Below the pieces are notes generated by a model. That model ran no database searches. It saw only the letters and a program-made list of their open reading frames with translations, and was not told the origin of the DNA. A stretch of 64,000 bases of DNA, taken from Streptomyces buecherae. GTDB taxonomy: Bacteria > Actinomycetota > Actinomycetes > Streptomycetales > Streptomycetaceae. The translations under genes were made by a program, and so were the position numbers. The stretch is taken from NCBI RefSeq assembly GCF_014295035.1, contig NZ_CP060404.1, positions 2,320,501 to 2,384,500 of the forward strand, read 5' to 3'. Of this stretch, positions 9,431 to 17,815 are shown in pieces (the first letter of the stretch is position 1; each line of letters starts with the position of its first letter).

Positions 9431-9946
9431 TTACGCGGACGTCGAGCCGAGGTTCCAGGTGGCGGAGACCGAGAAGTTGGCCTCTCCCTTGCCGGTGAAG
9501 ACGCCGAGGCTGAGATCGGTGCCCAGGGTGACGCCGAACTGCACCGTCACCTCGTCCGGGCGGCGCGGCGAGTCCGCGAGGGAGGTGTGGATGCTCTCCA
9601 ACACCCCGCTCAGCGGGCGCAGCGCGTTCGCCAGCGCCTGCCCGCCCGCGGACAGGGCGCGCGCGGTCCTGCCGTCGACACTGACCGCGCGGGCCCCGCC
9701 GAACCCCGTGGGCAGTTCGAGGTCAGGGCCCGGCGGCTGGCCGTACGGGTCGTCCGGCGGGCCGCCACGGTCGCCGGCACCGCCGTCGCCGTGGTCACCG
9801 CCGTCGGAACCGCCAGCCGAATCCGGGGCCCCGCCGCCGCTCGGCCCCGCCGCGCCGACGGGCGCTGGGCGCGCCCCGTCGGCGACCGGAGTGAGGCGCA
9901 GCCAGGCGACGGTGCCGTCGTCAAAAGTCAGTGCGAGGTCCCCCAT
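9431..9946 (-). CDS. Trypco1-like (CU044_2847 family) trypsin-co-occurring protein
   Basis: 171 aa, first gene of the operon. The start is the ATG giving MGDLALTFDDGTVAW; no strong ribosome site precedes it, and the upstream in-frame extension has non-coding character. The protein begins with a short beta-rich piece, passes through a Gly/Asp/Pro linker (about 40-80), and ends with a domain containing a helix (GGQALANALRPLSGVLESIH) and strands (VTVQFGVTLGTDLS...SATWNLG). This matches my memory of the family found next to trypsin-like proteases in actinobacteria (CU044_2847 / trypsin-co-occurring domain 1). The six-base gap to the protease supports a stoichiometric partner, perhaps an inhibitor, adaptor or sensor that is cleaved. 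Function is inferred only from this pairing. Confidence 0.7.
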   Translation of the reverse strand: MGDLALTFDDGTVAWLRLTPVADGARPAPVGAAGPSGGGAPDSAGGSDGGDHGDGGAGDRGGPPDDPYGQPPGPDLELPTGFGGARAVSVDGRTARALSAGGQALANALRPLSGVLESIHTSLADSPRRPDEVTVQFGVTLGTDLSLGVFTGKGEANFSVSATWNLGSTSA

Positions 9947-10165
9947 GGCGATCAGTGTGGCACGCGGAGCCGGGCGCCGGGAGCGTACGAACGCCTCGTT
10001 CCGCGCCCTCGCGCCCGCCGCGCGCACCCAGCCGAACCACCACACCTCACCCGCCTCACCAGCCCCAACTACTGCCGGCAAGGCGGAAGGTGAACACCCA
10101 TCAGCCCATCGGGACTCGCGGCCCCGCCCCGGGGTGCGGTCGCCCCGTGCGGAGCACGGCCTCCG

Positions 10166-11059
10166 CTAGCCCAGCTTCACCCGGGCCAGTTGGCGGGCCT
10201 GCGCGACGAGTTGGTCCGCGCTGTCCCAGACCTGGACGTCCTCCTCCAGGAAGCCGCCGGCCAGGTTGCGGGTGGTGATGGCGACGCGCAGCCGGCCGGG
10301 GGCGGGGCGGCGGCGGACGTGCGCGGTCAGCTCCACCGTGGGCACCCAGCCGCTCAGCCCGAGGTCGAACGCCGTGGGCGGCAGCGCGTCCACGGCCAGC
10401 AGCAGCGACAGCGGGTCGGGGTCCCTGCCGTCGGCGAGCCCGAACCAGGCCCGCATGTCGCCGACCCCGCTGGGCTGGCCGATCGCCCAGCCCGCGGTCG
10501 CCGGGTCGAGGCGCATGTCGAACCGGTCCACTATCTCGGAGCTGTCGTTGAGCGGCACCTCACCGTCCGGGGCGTCGTCCGCGCCCAGGCAGTGTTCGTA
10601 CGGGGGCATGGCCGGCGGCGTGGCGGCGGTGCGTACGTCGTTGGGCAGCGCGTCCAGGTGCCCGTAGGTGGCCAGCACGCGGATGCGCTCCACCTCCGCC
10701 CCGTCGTCGTCGAACTGGACGAGGGACGCCTGGCCGGTGGAGAGGGTGCGGCCGGCGCGGACCGTCTCGGTGCGGATCACGGCGGGCCCGGGCTGCGAGG
10801 CGGTCAGGTAGTGCGCCGTGATCGAGAAGGGGTCCGGGTGCGGCAGGGTGTCGCCGAGGGCGCGGCCGAGCACGGCGAGCAGATAGCCGCCGTTCAGCGC
10901 CTTGAGGATGCTCCAGCGCGCGGAGAGGTCGGCGTCGAAGGTCGCGGTGACCGCGGCGGAAGGAGCGCCGGATTCGGCGGCGGAGCCCGTCCCGGGGGCG
11001 CGGCGGGTCACCGTCGTGTCCCGGTCGAACTCGCTGTTACCGATGGTTGCCTGTGCCAT
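10166..11059 (-). CDS. Acyl-CoA thioesterase family protein (double hot-dog, TesB-like)
   Basis: 297 aa. The start ATG yields MAQATIGNSEFDRDT; the longer open frame upstream reads through a low-complexity repeat and was rejected. The N-terminal half has WSILKALNGGYLLAVL, typical of the hot-dog fold of TesB-like thioesterases (the NGGY helix start), followed by SITAHYLTAS; the second half repeats the fold around the ELTAHVRRRPAPG and TTRNLAGGFLEED strands. Such enzymes hydrolyse acyl-CoA to free acid and CoA in the cytosol. The gene stands alone, with the Trypco1 operon starting 220 bases downstream on the same strand. No Shine-Dalgarno is obvious, and a TAATCT-like box about 20 bases upstream could give a very short leader. 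Confidence 0.8.
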   Translation of the reverse strand: MAQATIGNSEFDRDTTVTRRAPGTGSAAESGAPSAAVTATFDADLSARWSILKALNGGYLLAVLGRALGDTLPHPDPFSITAHYLTASQPGPAVIRTETVRAGRTLSTGQASLVQFDDDGAEVERIRVLATYGHLDALPNDVRTAATPPAMPPYEHCLGADDAPDGEVPLNDSSEIVDRFDMRLDPATAGWAIGQPSGVGDMRAWFGLADGRDPDPLSLLLAVDALPPTAFDLGLSGWVPTVELTAHVRRRPAPGRLRVAITTRNLAGGFLEEDVQVWDSADQLVAQARQLARVKLG

Positions 11060-11402
11060 GGAAAGCACCGTACACGGCAAGATTACCGACGGGTAGGTTC
11101 TCCCGGGCCCGGTTCGCCCTCCTCCGCCGGCCCCGCGCACCGTGGCTCCGCGCTCCGTGCTCCGTGGCCCCGCCCCCGCGCTCCGTGGTCCCGTACGCCA
11201 CACCGTCGCCCCCGTGTCCCGTGGCCCCGCCCCACGCCCCGTGCCCCGTGCTCCGTGGCCCCGCCCCACGCTCCGTAGCCCCGCCCCGTGCCCCGTAGCT
11301 CCGCCCCACGCGCCGCGCGCACCCTCCACCACGCGGGGCGGCCCACCTCGCGCGGGGCGGGCCACCACGCGCGGCACGGACCGGCGTGCGCCGGCGCTGG
11401 CG
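11060..11402. repeat. Intergenic low-complexity repeat region
   Basis: No gene is supported here. From about 11145 to 11310 the sequence consists of degenerate direct repeats of CTCCGTGGCCCCGCCCC and CCCGTGCCCCGTAG-like units, roughly ten copies with drift. Related runs occur at 34930-34990, 35745-35860 and 46690-46780, so this is a dispersed intergenic repeat type rather than coding sequence. The frames open across it encode monotonous Gly/Arg/Thr/His strings. Confidence 0.7.
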
Positions 11403-12071
11403 TCAGGTGCCCTCCGTCTCCTCGTGGGCCGTGCTGCGGCGGTTCCAGGCGCGGGGGGCGCGCCAGCCGAAGCGCATCGCGCACAGCCGGAGGGCGAAGG
11501 CCAACAGGGCGGCGAGCGCGCTCGTGCCGCCGCTCAACGCGTCGAAGTGCACCAGCAGGGCCACCACGGAGGAGCCGACCAGGGCCGGTACGGCGTAGAT
11601 CTCGCGGTCCCAGCGCAGCAGCGAGGGCACCTCGTTGGCCAGCACGTCGCGCAGTACGCCGCCGCCCGCCGCCGTGGCGACGCCCAGCGTGACCGAGGCG
11701 GTCAGGCTCAGCCCGTACTCGTACGCCTTGGTCGTGCCGGCCACGCAGAACAGGCCGAGGCCCGCCGCGTCGAATATGCCGACCGCCCCGTTGATCCGCT
11801 CCACCTCGGGGTGGAGGAAGAACACCAGGCTGGCGGCTATCAGCGGGGTCACGAAGTAGCCGAAGTCGGTGAAGGCCGCGGGTGGCACGGCCCCGATGAT
11901 CAGGTCGCGGATCAGCCCGCCGCCCAGCGCGGTGACCTCGGCGAGCACGGCTATGCCGAAGACGTCGAAGTTCTTGCGTACGGCGAGGAGCGCGCCCGAG
12001 ATCGCGAAGACGAAGATCCCGGCGAGGTCCAAGGAGCGCAGCACGGATGGCGTGAACAGATCGGTGAGCAC
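11403..12071 (-). CDS. TRIC cation channel family (UPF0126/YadS-like) membrane protein
   Basis: 222 aa with six to seven hydrophobic segments. The family is recognised from two inverted halves carrying glycine-rich signatures: ALGGGLIRDLIIG near residue 50 and AAGGGVLRDVL near 137. These match prokaryotic TRIC homologues, homotrimeric potassium/cation channels that were formerly UPF0126. A GTG start opens LTDLFTPSVLRSLDLAG; an AGGG lies somewhat far upstream, so the start is only moderately sure. The last 25 residues are a polar cytoplasmic tail. The gene is monocistronic and follows the peptide-transporter operon on the same strand after a GC-rich gap with hairpin potential. The physiological ion and role are unknown. 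Confidence 0.85.
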   Translation of the reverse strand: MLTDLFTPSVLRSLDLAGIFVFAISGALLAVRKNFDVFGIAVLAEVTALGGGLIRDLIIGAVPPAAFTDFGYFVTPLIAASLVFFLHPEVERINGAVGIFDAAGLGLFCVAGTTKAYEYGLSLTASVTLGVATAAGGGVLRDVLANEVPSLLRWDREIYAVPALVGSSVVALLVHFDALSGGTSALAALLAFALRLCAMRFGWRAPRAWNRRSTAHEETEGT

Positions 12072-12283
12072 CCGCTATTTTTACCCTGCGGGTCCGGGAT
12101 GCCCGATCTGATCAACGGGGCCCCGGGCCGCCACCGGCCCGCCCCGGCCCCGCGCGCGGCCCGGCCGCGGGGCCCGTTCCCCGGCGTCGGACGTGCCCTC
12201 ATCGCCCCCGCCCGTGGCTCCGGCCACCGCGCCGTCCACGCCCACCGCCCCGACCGTGATATCCGTCACCGCCGCGCCCGAGG

Positions 12284-13612
12284 TCAGCCCTCGGCGGCCC
12301 CGGGCTCCTTCCGCACCGGCTTCTTCGCCGGCTCCTTCGACGCCTTCCCCGCTGCCTCGCCCGAGGACGTCGCGGGCGCCGTCTCCACGGCCCCCTCCGG
12401 GGCGGAGCCGGGCGTCGCCGCCTCGGCCGTCGCCGTCTTCGCGGCCTTCGCGGGCGCCTTCTCCGCCGCCTTCTCCGCCGTCGTGGTCGGCTCCGTCGCC
12501 GGGGCCGCCGCGCTCGGTGCCTGCGTGCGGACGACCTTGCCGCCGTCTGCCGTGACCTCGGCCAGCGCGGCGTCGCCCGGCTTGAGGTCCTCGTGGTTCT
12601 CGGGGTGGTGGCACGCCACCTGGTGGCCCGTCTTCAGCGCGAGCAGCGGCGGCTCCTCCACCGTGCACACCACCGTGGCCTTCCAGCACCGGGTGTGGAA
12701 CCGGCAGCCGCTGGGCGGGGCGATGGGCGAGGGCACGTCGCCACGGAGCAGGATGCGGTCGCGCTTGCCACGGCGCCTCGGGTCGGGCACCGGGACCGCC
12801 GAGAGCAGCGCCCGGGTGTACGGGTGCATCGGCCGCTCGTACAGCGATTTCCGGTCAGTCAGCTCGACGATCTTGCCGAGGTACATCACCGCGATCCGGT
12901 CCGAGACGTGCCGGATGACCGACAGGTCGTGCGCGATGATCACGTATGTCAGGCCCAGCTCCTCCTGCAGGTCGTCCAGCAGGTTGACCACCTGGGCCTG
13001 GATCGACACGTCGAGGGCCGAGACCGGCTCGTCCGCGACGACCAGCTTCGGGTTCAGGGCCAGCGCGCGGGCGATGCCGATGCGCTGGCGCTGGCCGCCG
13101 GAGAACTCGTGCGGGTAGCGGTTGTAGTGCTCGGGGTTCAGGCCGACGCGACCGAGGAGGCGCTGCACCTCCGCCTTGACGCCGCCCTCGGGGGTGATGC
13201 GCTGGAGCTTGAAGGGGGCGCTGACGATGGTGCCGACCGTGTGCCGAGGGTTCAGCGACGAGTACGGGTCCTGGAAGATCATCTGGACGTCGCGGCGCAG
13301 CGGGCGCATGCTGGCGACGTTCAGGTGGGTGATGTCCCGGCCCTCGAACTCCACCGTGCCGCCGGTGGGTTCGAGGAGGCGGGTGATCAGCCGCCCCATG
13401 GTGGACTTGCCGCAACCGGACTCGCCGACCACGCCCAGCGTCTCGCCCGACTTCACGTCGAAGCTCAGCCCGTCCACGGCCTGGACCGCGCCGACCTGTC
13501 GGCGCAGCAGCCCCTTGGTGATCGGGAAGTGCTTGACCAGGCCGGTCACCTTGAGCAGGGTCTCGCCCGCGGCTGGCCGCTGCTTCTGCAACGTCACGTT
13601 GTTCTCCGACAC
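12284..13612 (-). CDS. Oligopeptide ABC transporter ATP-binding protein, OppF-like
   Basis: 442 aa. The GTG start ([10 protein letters not shown]) is preceded by AAGG 8 bases upstream, just after the stop of the OppD-like gene. Walker A is GESGCGKST, the signature is [12 protein letters not shown], Walker B is [13 protein letters not shown], and the switch is IIAHDLSV. The oligopeptide/dipeptide C-terminal domain with Cys ([11 protein letters not shown]) is present, as in families where it binds an iron-sulfur cluster. After about residue 360 there is an Ala/Lys/Glu/Pro-rich low-complexity tail of about 80 residues, unusual for OppF and probably disordered. It works with the OppD-like protein as the ATPase heterodimer energising peptide import. 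It is the last gene of the five-gene operon. Confidence 0.93.
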   Translation of the reverse strand: MSENNVTLQKQRPAAGETLLKVTGLVKHFPITKGLLRRQVGAVQAVDGLSFDVKSGETLGVVGESGCGKSTMGRLITRLLEPTGGTVEFEGRDITHLNVASMRPLRRDVQMIFQDPYSSLNPRHTVGTIVSAPFKLQRITPEGGVKAEVQRLLGRVGLNPEHYNRYPHEFSGGQRQRIGIARALALNPKLVVADEPVSALDVSIQAQVVNLLDDLQEELGLTYVIIAHDLSVIRHVSDRIAVMYLGKIVELTDRKSLYERPMHPYTRALLSAVPVPDPRRRGKRDRILLRGDVPSPIAPPSGCRFHTRCWKATVVCTVEEPPLLALKTGHQVACHHPENHEDLKPGDAALAEVTADGGKVVRTQAPSAAAPATEPTTTAEKAAEKAPAKAAKTATAEAATPGSAPEGAVETAPATSSGEAAGKASKEPAKKPVRKEPGAAEG

Positions 13613-13623
13613 AGCTTGGTCCT

Positions 13624-14808
13624 TCACAGCTTGGGCGCAATCTCTTCGGTCCAGATCCGCGTCCGCTCCTCCTGCGTCATGTGGCACGCGGAGAAGTGAC
13701 GGCTGCCGACCTCCTTCAGCTCCGGCCGCTCGGTGCGGGTGCGGTTGTCGGCCGGCACGTCCGCGTACGGGCAGCGGGGGTTGAAGGCGCACCCCTGTGG
13801 CACGTTGATCAGGCTGGGCGGCGAGCCGTGGACGGGGATCAGCCGGTCGGTCTGGTCCCGGTCGATGCGCGGCATCGAGCCCAACAGGCCCCAGGTGTAC
13901 GGGTGTTGCGGCTCGTAGAAGACCCTCTCGGCCGGGCCGCGCTCCACGCACCGGCCGCCGTACATCACCAGGATGTCGTCGGCCAGTTCGGCGACGACGC
14001 CCAGGTCGTGGGTGATGACGATGACGGCGGAGCCGAACTCCGTCTGCAGGTCCCGGATCAGGTCGAGGATCTGCGCCTGCACGGTGACGTCCAGGGCGGT
14101 GGTGGGCTCGTCGGCGATGAGCAGTTCGGGGTTGTTGGCGAGCGCCATCGCGATCATGGCGCGCTGCCGCATGCCGCCGGAGAACTGGTGCGGGTAGTCG
14201 TCCACCCGGCGGTCGGGCTGCGGTATGCCGACCCGGTCGAGGAGTTCGACCGCGCGCCGCCGCGCCTTCTTCTTGTCGACCTTGTGGTGGACCCGGTACG
14301 CCTCCACGATCTGCGCGCCGACAGTGAAGTACGGGTGCATCGCGGACAGCGGGTCCTGGAAGATCATCGCCATCTCGCGGCCCCGCAGCCGCCGCACCTC
14401 GTCCGGGTGGGCGGCCAGCAGGTCGGTGCCGTCGAACCAGATCTCGCCGGAGATCCGCGCCTTGCCCCGGCCGTACTGGCCGACGGTGTGCAGCCCCATG
14501 ATGCCGAGCGAGGTGACCGACTTGCCCGAACCCGACTCGCCGACGATGCCCAGCGTCTTGCCGCGCTCCAACTGGAACGAGAGCCCGTCGACGGACTTGA
14601 CCAGGCCGTCGTCGGTCGGGAAGTGCACCTTGAGGTCGCGCACGTCCAGGAAGACGTCCGTGCCCGGGGCGCCGGCGGTCGTCGGCTCGCCCACGGCGCC
14701 GGCCCGGCGCGCGGGCCGACCGCTCGCCTTGGTGACCGCCCCGGTGCTGGGCCTGCCGTCGGCCTTGCTGACCGCGCCCCCGGCCCCGGGGGTGGATTCC
14801 GTCGTCAT
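13624..14808 (-). CDS. Oligopeptide ABC transporter ATP-binding protein, OppD-like
   Basis: 394 aa. The ATG overlaps the permease stop as ATGA, so translation is coupled. The first about 50 residues are Ala/Gly/Thr-rich with two KA(D/S)GRP repeats and are not part of the fold. Walker A is GESGSGKSV, the signature is [12 protein letters not shown], Walker B is [12 protein letters not shown], and the switch is VITHDLGV. The C-terminal peptide-transporter domain has [11 protein letters not shown] with conserved Cys. It pairs with the OppF-like subunit on the cytoplasmic face of the two permeases. The downstream OppF-like gene starts 11 bases after the stop. Confidence 0.93.
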   Translation of the reverse strand: MTTESTPGAGGAVSKADGRPSTGAVTKASGRPARRAGAVGEPTTAGAPGTDVFLDVRDLKVHFPTDDGLVKSVDGLSFQLERGKTLGIVGESGSGKSVTSLGIMGLHTVGQYGRGKARISGEIWFDGTDLLAAHPDEVRRLRGREMAMIFQDPLSAMHPYFTVGAQIVEAYRVHHKVDKKKARRRAVELLDRVGIPQPDRRVDDYPHQFSGGMRQRAMIAMALANNPELLIADEPTTALDVTVQAQILDLIRDLQTEFGSAVIVITHDLGVVAELADDILVMYGGRCVERGPAERVFYEPQHPYTWGLLGSMPRIDRDQTDRLIPVHGSPPSLINVPQGCAFNPRCPYADVPADNRTRTERPELKEVGSRHFSACHMTQEERTRIWTEEIAPKL

Positions 14809-15803
14809 GAGAGCCTCACTCGGGGGTCGATCACGGCGTACAAGAGGTCCACGATGAGGTTGGCGACGACGACGGCGCCCGCCGTGAGCAGCGTGACCCC
14901 CAGGATGACCGGCAGGTCGCGTTCGCCGATGGCCGCCACCGCTGCCTGGCCGAGGCCCGGGAGGCTGAACGTGGTCTCGGTGAGGATGGCCCCGCCGACC
15001 AGCGCGCCCAGGTCCATGCCGAGGATGGTGAGCACCGGCGTCATCGTGGAGCGCATCGCGTGCTTGCCGATGACGACCGGCTCGCGCAGCCCCTTGGCGC
15101 GCGCGGTGCGGATGTAGTCCTCGCCGAGCACTTCGAGCATGGTGGCGCGGGTGAGCCTGGCGTACATCGCCGCGTACAGGAAGGCGAGCGTGACCCAGGG
15201 CAGGATCATGCCGCTGAACCACAGCGCGGGATCGGTGCCGAACTCGGTGTACTCGTTGCTCACCCAGTCGAGCTGGTACGAGAAGATCGCCAGCGAGACG
15301 ACGCCGGTGAAGTAGATGGGGAGCGAGACGCCCGCCAGGGCGACGGTCATCACCGTGCGGTCCCAGATCGTGCCGCGCTTGAGCGCCGAGACGATGCCGG
15401 TGACCACGCCGCCGATGACCCAGAGCAGGGCCGCGCCGCCGGCGAGGCCGAGGGTGACCGGCAGTCGGTCGGTCAGGACCGGCCAGATGGGCTGCTCGTT
15501 GCGGAAGGAGTACCCGAAGCACGGAGCCGAGCAGTGCACGGTGTCGGCGCCGCTGGTGTAGTCACGCCCCATGAACAGGCCGCGCAGGAAGTCCCAGAAC
15601 TGCACCACGATCGGGTCGTCAAGCCCGAGCTTCTGGCGGATGGCCTCGATGGCCTGCGCGTCGGACTGCTTGCCGACGTACATCGTCGCCGGGTCGACGC
15701 CGGTCCACTTCGGGATGATGAAGAAGATGCCGAAGGTCACCAGGATGACGACCATCAGTGTCAGGACGACGGCGAACAGCCGCCGGATGAGGTATGCGAG
15801 CAC
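14805..15803 (-). CDS. Oligopeptide ABC transporter permease, OppB-like
   Basis: 332 aa with six predicted membrane helices, starting [15 protein letters not shown] (GTG start). It carries the periplasmic loop typical of OppB/DppB after helix 1 and the EAA-type cytoplasmic loop ([20 protein letters not shown]) that docks the ATPase. The loop at about residues 85-105 contains two Cys (HCSAPCFGY). Its start lies 15 bases downstream of a perfect 21-bp hairpin that separates it from the binding-protein gene, so its expression is probably lower than that of the binding protein. It overlaps the OppD-like gene by 4 bp. Confidence 0.92.
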   Translation of the reverse strand: MLAYLIRRLFAVVLTLMVVILVTFGIFFIIPKWTGVDPATMYVGKQSDAQAIEAIRQKLGLDDPIVVQFWDFLRGLFMGRDYTSGADTVHCSAPCFGYSFRNEQPIWPVLTDRLPVTLGLAGGAALLWVIGGVVTGIVSALKRGTIWDRTVMTVALAGVSLPIYFTGVVSLAIFSYQLDWVSNEYTEFGTDPALWFSGMILPWVTLAFLYAAMYARLTRATMLEVLGEDYIRTARAKGLREPVVIGKHAMRSTMTPVLTILGMDLGALVGGAILTETTFSLPGLGQAAVAAIGERDLPVILGVTLLTAGAVVVANLIVDLLYAVIDPRVRLS

Positions 15804-15817
15804 TGCTTTCGGCCCGG

Positions 15818-15864
15818 CCGCGGCGGGGAACTACCGGAGTGCGTCCGGTAGTTCCCCGCCGCGG
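15818..15864 (-). terminator. Perfect 21-bp hairpin between binding-protein and OppB-like genes
   Basis: Two perfectly complementary 21-base arms (15818-15838 and 15844-15864) enclose a 5-base loop GTGCG. There is no long U tract, as is usual in Streptomyces terminators. Its position, about 90 bases after the binding-protein stop and 15 before the permease start, is the classic place for a partial terminator or 3'-end stabiliser that raises binding-protein mRNA above transporter mRNA. Confidence 0.8.
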
Positions 15865-15956
15865 AACGCGGCCATCACCTGCCCTTCGTGCCTAGCGGCG
15901 GGTGCGCCGGGATGCGGCTGGCCTCACGCCAGACCTACGGATACGGGTGGTGGCGA

Positions 15957-17726
15957 TCACTTGACGACGCCCAGCGCCTGGTAGTCGTAGCGGCCGTTGA
16001 AGGAGTCGGCCGTGTAGACGTTGGTGAGCCGGCTGCTGCGCCAGATGACGTTCTTCTCGAACACGAACGGCAGGTAGACGGCGTGTTCCGAGACCAGCTT
16101 GTTCATCTCGGTGTAGATCTTCGCGGCCTTGTCCTCGTCCAGCTCGGACTGCGCTTGCGTGAACTTGGCGTCGATCTTGGGGTCGTTGAGCATGCTGTAG
16201 TTGTTGTTGCCGTTGTCCAGGATGTACTTGCTGTGGACGAGCGGCTGCGAGAAGCCCTGGCCGGTCGGGAAGTCCGGGCCCCAGCCCATGATGATGATCC
16301 CGAAGTTGTGCTTCTTGACGTACGCCGGGTTGCCGATGATGCCGGCGGTCATCGAGCCGTCGTACTGCTCGATCTCGGCCTGGATGCCGATCTTCTTCAG
16401 CGACGCCTGGAGCGACTCGGCGGTGGCGACCTCGACCGGCTTGTTGTTACGCACCGCGATGGTGGTCTTGAAGCCGTTCGGGTGACCGCACTTCTTCAGG
16501 GCTTCCTTGGCCTTGGCGGTGTTCGGGGCGCCGCCGTTCTCCAGCGCGCCGTACGGGTCGTACTTCGGGTCCGCGCCCTTGACGACCGGCGGCAGCATGT
16601 TGGTGGCGATGTCGCCGCCGGCCTGCGGGCCACCGCGGGCGGTCTGCAGCGACTGCTTGTCGGCGCCGTAGATGACGGCCTTGCGGCACTCGATCTTGTC
16701 GAACGGCTTGACCGTCTGCGGGAAGACCGCGTACCGGATGAACCCGGTCATCGGGTTGTCGAGGTTGCCCTTGTGCTTGCGCAGGGCCTCCACGCGGCCG
16801 GCCTGGCCGATGCCCGTCGCGTTCAGGTCGATGTCGTAGTCGCCCTTGATGAGGCGCTTGTCCATCTCATCGGAGTTGGTGATGAGGGTCAGCGTGACCT
16901 TGTCCGGAAGGGCCTTGCGGACCGGGTCCGAGGACTTCTTCCAGTGGGGGTTGCGGGTCAGCACCATGGACTTCTTGGGCTCGTACGAGACCCACTGGTA
17001 CGGGCCCGAGGAGAACGGCTTCTGGCCGTAGCGCGAGCCGGTGTCCTTGTCCTGGCGGACCGGGGACGCGGCGGGCATGGCCAGCATCTGCTCGAAGTCG
17101 CCGTTGGGCTTGGGCAACTTGAAGACGATGGTCTTGTCGTCCGGCGTCTCGATGGCCTTCAGGCCCAGCTTCTCCGGGTGCTTGTCCTTGTACGGGCCCT
17201 TGTACTCGCCCTTGGGGTCGAGCGTGTCCTTGAGGTAGATCGGGCCGCCGGACAGCACGTCCTGGGCCCAGATCCGCTCGATGCCGTACTTGATGTCCTT
17301 GGACGTGATCGGCTTGCCGTCCTGCCAGGTCAGGTCGGGCCGCAGGGTGTACTCGTACCGCTTGCCGCCCTCGCTGATCTTGGCCTTGTCGGTGGCCATG
17401 TCCGGCACGAGTTCCTTGCTCTGCGCGCCAGGGGCCGGCTTGTAGGTGATCAACTGGCGGGTGTAGTAGCGGGCGTAGTCCCAGACGAAGCCGTAGTAGC
17501 CGCGCTGCGGGTCCCAGGAGTCGGCGTCCTGGGTCCCGATGAACTTGAGGGTGCCGCCCTTCTTGTCCGACGGGTTGGCGATCTTGTTCTGGGCGGCGTT
17601 GAAGCCCGGGCCACTGCCCTCGCTCTTCTTGTCACCGCCCCCACAGCCGGCGGTGGTCAACAGAGCCGCGACGACGACGGCCGACCCCGCGGCCAGTCTG
17701 CGCTTCGATGTGCGATGGGTTGTCAC
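15957..17726 (-). CDS. Oligopeptide ABC transporter substrate-binding lipoprotein
   Basis: 589 aa, family 5 solute-binding protein (SBP_bac_5, OppA/DppA type). The GTG start has GGAGG ten bases upstream. The N-terminus is a lipoprotein signal: basic TSKRR, a hydrophobic stretch, and the lipobox LTTAGC with Cys at about 28, so it should be lipid-anchored outside the membrane. The body begins GGTLKFIGTQDADSWDPQRG, typical of the family, and includes the region following the motif VAMPAASPV. It captures oligopeptides and delivers them to the OppB/OppC-like channel. It is flanked by the OppC-like gene upstream (89-base gap) and a strong hairpin downstream. In Streptomyces such systems can feed developmental signalling as well as nutrition; which applies here cannot be read from sequence. 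Confidence 0.93.
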   Translation of the reverse strand: MTTHRTSKRRLAAGSAVVVAALLTTAGCGGGDKKSEGSGPGFNAAQNKIANPSDKKGGTLKFIGTQDADSWDPQRGYYGFVWDYARYYTRQLITYKPAPGAQSKELVPDMATDKAKISEGGKRYEYTLRPDLTWQDGKPITSKDIKYGIERIWAQDVLSGGPIYLKDTLDPKGEYKGPYKDKHPEKLGLKAIETPDDKTIVFKLPKPNGDFEQMLAMPAASPVRQDKDTGSRYGQKPFSSGPYQWVSYEPKKSMVLTRNPHWKKSSDPVRKALPDKVTLTLITNSDEMDKRLIKGDYDIDLNATGIGQAGRVEALRKHKGNLDNPMTGFIRYAVFPQTVKPFDKIECRKAVIYGADKQSLQTARGGPQAGGDIATNMLPPVVKGADPKYDPYGALENGGAPNTAKAKEALKKCGHPNGFKTTIAVRNNKPVEVATAESLQASLKKIGIQAEIEQYDGSMTAGIIGNPAYVKKHNFGIIIMGWGPDFPTGQGFSQPLVHSKYILDNGNNNYSMLNDPKIDAKFTQAQSELDEDKAAKIYTEMNKLVSEHAVYLPFVFEKNVIWRSSRLTNVYTADSFNGRYDYQALGVVK

Positions 17727-17815
17727 GATCTCGCAACCTCCGTGGTGGTGACGTTTCTTTGGCTAGCGTGGTGGGACTGCCGATGGAACGGCATGGGCCT
17801 GCTGGGGTGTGGGGG

